DNA of 7,004 nt from Oscillospiraceae bacterium. GTDB taxonomy: Bacteria > Bacillota > Clostridia > Oscillospirales > Ruminococcaceae. The DNA lies in NCBI GenBank assembly GCA_030527085.1, contig JAUNBN010000069.1:1-7004 (forward strand), written 5' to 3'. Of the stretch, positions 5,581 to 7,004 are shown piece after piece (position 1 is the first letter of the stretch; every line of letters starts with the position of its first letter). A model generated the notes under the pieces. It ran no database searches. It was not told the origin of the DNA and was given only the letters and a program-made list of their open reading frames with translations. Made by a program: the position numbers and the translations under genes.

Positions 5581-6608
5581 GCCCTGGCCCCCAAAAGCGA
5601 GGCTATCTCGGCAACGCGCCTTAGGAGAACTATTTTCTTGTCGGCGGCGGAGGACTTCAGCTCTGTGTCGAGCGAATAGAGCCTATCTATAATCTCCTCG
5701 AGCTGCCCGAGGCTGTACCTGCCGCAGTTTTTAAAGGCTATTGAGAGTTTTTTGTCTCCCGGGCGGTAATCGAACATAGAGGCCAGCTTAGCTTCCGAAA
5801 GGCCCCCGGCGCGTGCCAGCTTGCAGCGCAGCAGGTTTATAAAGGCCGTGTTTAGCACCGCTGAGATGAGCAGGGGCTCGGTGCGCTCCTCAAGCATTTC
5901 ATTGAGGGCGCTGAAGGCGCGGCGTGTGTCTCCCCTCTCCAGGCTGCCCAGCATATCATAAACGCCGTATTCCGGCGTTTTTATGCAGAGCGTCTCGACT
6001 GCTTTCGTTGTTATTTCACCGTAGCGGCAGTAGGCCGCGAGCTTGGCCACCTCGCCGCTCGCGAGCATCAAATCCTCGCCGCAGCGTTCGCTTATAAGGC
6101 GCGCCGTTTCGGGAGAGGCGGTGCAGCCCTGCCTTTTTATCTGCGCCATAACATAGGAGACCGTTTTCGAGGAGCCCTTGGAGCCTGCGTTTACTATTGC
6201 AGCGTCACCGGCTGCCTCGGCCAGCTGCGCGAGCTTTTTTGAAGGGCTGAAGCGCTCGTCGTCCACAAAGCGCTTGATGATAACTGTCAGCCCCTCGGGA
6301 ATGTCGGACACAAGCTCACTTAAAAGCGCCAGCCTCTCTTCCTTAAGCGCCTTAAAATCAAAGCCCTCCAGCACGAGGAAGCGCCTGTCACCCGAAAGCG
6401 AAAAGGAGTAAAAGGGCTCCTTTAAATCGTCGTCGGCCGCCTTGAGCACGTCCATTTTCAACACCTCGGCCGTCTCGCCCGCGCTTTTTAAAACGGTATC
6501 GGCGCAGGCTCTTACCAGAAACTCCTCGTTGCCCTCGACTATATACAGCCCGCGCAGTCCCTTGGCGAGCGATTTCTTGAGTTCCGTGTCATTAAGCTTT
6601 TCTGTCAT
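5577..6608 (-). CDS. holA: DNA polymerase III delta subunit
   Basis: This 343-residue protein is the delta subunit of the DNA polymerase III clamp loader, which opens the beta sliding clamp for loading onto primed DNA. The N-terminal domain starts with the family signature LYIVEGNEEFLVRACADTVL (21-40), in place of a working ATP-binding loop. The middle has LISERCGEDLMLASGEVAKL (171-190), the typical E-R-x-G-x-D-L pattern. Then comes the collar domain, with YGVYDMLGSLERGDTRRAFS (214-233), LLISAVLNTAFINLLRCKLA (246-265) and the closing LYSLDTELKSS (310-320). Length is normal for Bacillota (about 330-345). The ATG at 6608 overlaps the preceding gene's stop (ATGA) and has AGGACGG 7 nt upstream, so the genes are probably translationally coupled. 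Any promoter must lie beyond the right edge. Nothing appears truncated. Confidence 0.9.
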   Translation of the reverse strand: MTEKLNDTELKKSLAKGLRGLYIVEGNEEFLVRACADTVLKSAGETAEVLKMDVLKAADDDLKEPFYSFSLSGDRRFLVLEGFDFKALKEERLALLSELVSDIPEGLTVIIKRFVDDERFSPSKKLAQLAEAAGDAAIVNAGSKGSSKTVSYVMAQIKRQGCTASPETARLISERCGEDLMLASGEVAKLAAYCRYGEITTKAVETLCIKTPEYGVYDMLGSLERGDTRRAFSALNEMLEERTEPLLISAVLNTAFINLLRCKLARAGGLSEAKLASMFDYRPGDKKLSIAFKNCGRYSLGQLEEIIDRLYSLDTELKSSAADKKIVLLRRVAEIASLLGARA

Positions 6609-7004
6609 TCTTTGACCGTCCTGTATTCTCCGCCGCCCTTGAGATAGATAGTAAGGTCGCCGCCGTGGTAGTCTTCGCCGCCGCGCGAGATAAGCTCTGC
6701 GCCGTCATTACCGAAGGCTGTTATTATGAAGCCGCTCGCGCTCTCGTTTTCAGGTGTTTCAAAAATCAAGCTGAGGCCGTCCGTGCCGTCTATTCTTATG
6801 CGCCCCTCGTCGAGGCTTATAAACACCCCGGCGGCGAAGCTGCGAGCCGCGTCCTCATCAAGCTCAATAAGCCTGACGCAGCCGGTTGCCTTCATAAGTC
6901 CCTCGCGCTTGGACTCGCTCATATATCCGCTCAGGTAAACGGCCTCTGTCTCGCTCACCGCGCGCTGTAAGAGATTGCTTCTGAGGTAGACCGTACCGTT
7001 GAGG
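6605..7004 (-). CDS. Unidentified protein, C-terminal part of a gene cut by the right edge
   Basis: On the - strand the frame stays open from the window edge to a TGA at 6605-6607, giving 132 visible C-terminal residues. The GTG at 6958 is not needed as a start: the codons upstream of it (LNGTVYLRSNLLQRA) look equally protein-like, so the gene begins outside the window. The visible part is beta-rich, with repeated short strands (EAVYLSGYM, GVFISLDEGRIRIDG, GLSLIFETP, GFIITAFG, DLTIYLKGGGEY) and no membrane segment. Its stop overlaps the holA start, so it belongs to that operon. In many Bacillota comEC lies just before holA, and this could be the tail of a ComEC-like or metallo-beta-lactamase-fold protein. 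However, I do not see the HHGS or YGHP motifs expected near that end, so I leave it unnamed. Confidence 0.7.
   Translation of the reverse strand, partial: LNGTVYLRSNLLQRAVSETEAVYLSGYMSESKREGLMKATGCVRLIELDEDAARSFAAGVFISLDEGRIRIDGTDGLSLIFETPENESASGFIITAFGNDGAELISRGGEDYHGGDLTIYLKGGGEYRTVKE

Noticed and set aside
468..6602. Shared 12-mer ATTAAGCTTTTC at 468-479 and 6591-6602
   Set aside because: The second copy is coding sequence at the holA N-terminus on the other strand, and AAGCTT occurs several times in the window, so it is probably coincidence.

Overview
The window is ordinary bacterial chromosome from what is probably an anaerobic member of the Bacillota (Clostridia). This is inferred from four things: a two-subunit transketolase, a Toprim-type RNase M5 homologue beside holA, strong AAGGAG-type ribosome binding sites, and clostridial-style PAP2 and class II aldolase proteins. 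By eye the DNA is clearly above 50% G+C, yet ATA is the main isoleucine codon. I cannot name a genus.

Layout. Bases 1-4833 are read on the + strand: the 3' end of an unidentified gene (to 421); the transketolase N-terminal subunit (516-1328) and C-terminal subunit (1331-2257); a PAP2-family membrane phosphatase (2296-3189); a GNAT acetyltransferase overlapping it by 4 nt (3186-3767); then, behind its own good promoter, a class II fructose-bisphosphate-type aldolase (3898-4833). Bases 4987-7004 are read on the - strand as a tightly coupled set: the 3' end of an unidentified gene (from the right edge to 6605), holA (6608-5577) and an RNase M5-like Toprim protein (5580-4987). Each of these overlaps the next by ATGA. 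The two blocks converge on one strong terminator hairpin (4955-4972) with T-runs on both strands.

Function. The two transketolase subunits together make one thiamine-diphosphate enzyme of the non-oxidative pentose phosphate pathway. The aldolase works on the same pool of triose and sugar phosphates, so the left block is central carbon metabolism plus two accessory enzymes. The right block is replication (clamp-loader delta subunit) and RNA processing (5S rRNA maturation type).

I found no mobile element, CRISPR array, tRNA or rRNA, and no obviously new multi-gene system. The most interesting signal is non-coding: two diverged copies of a roughly 75-nt element in the same orientation, just upstream (3764-3836) and just downstream (4858-4932) of the aldolase gene. 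The downstream copy contains a 29-nt hairpin. No gene-free stretch exceeds about 155 bp.
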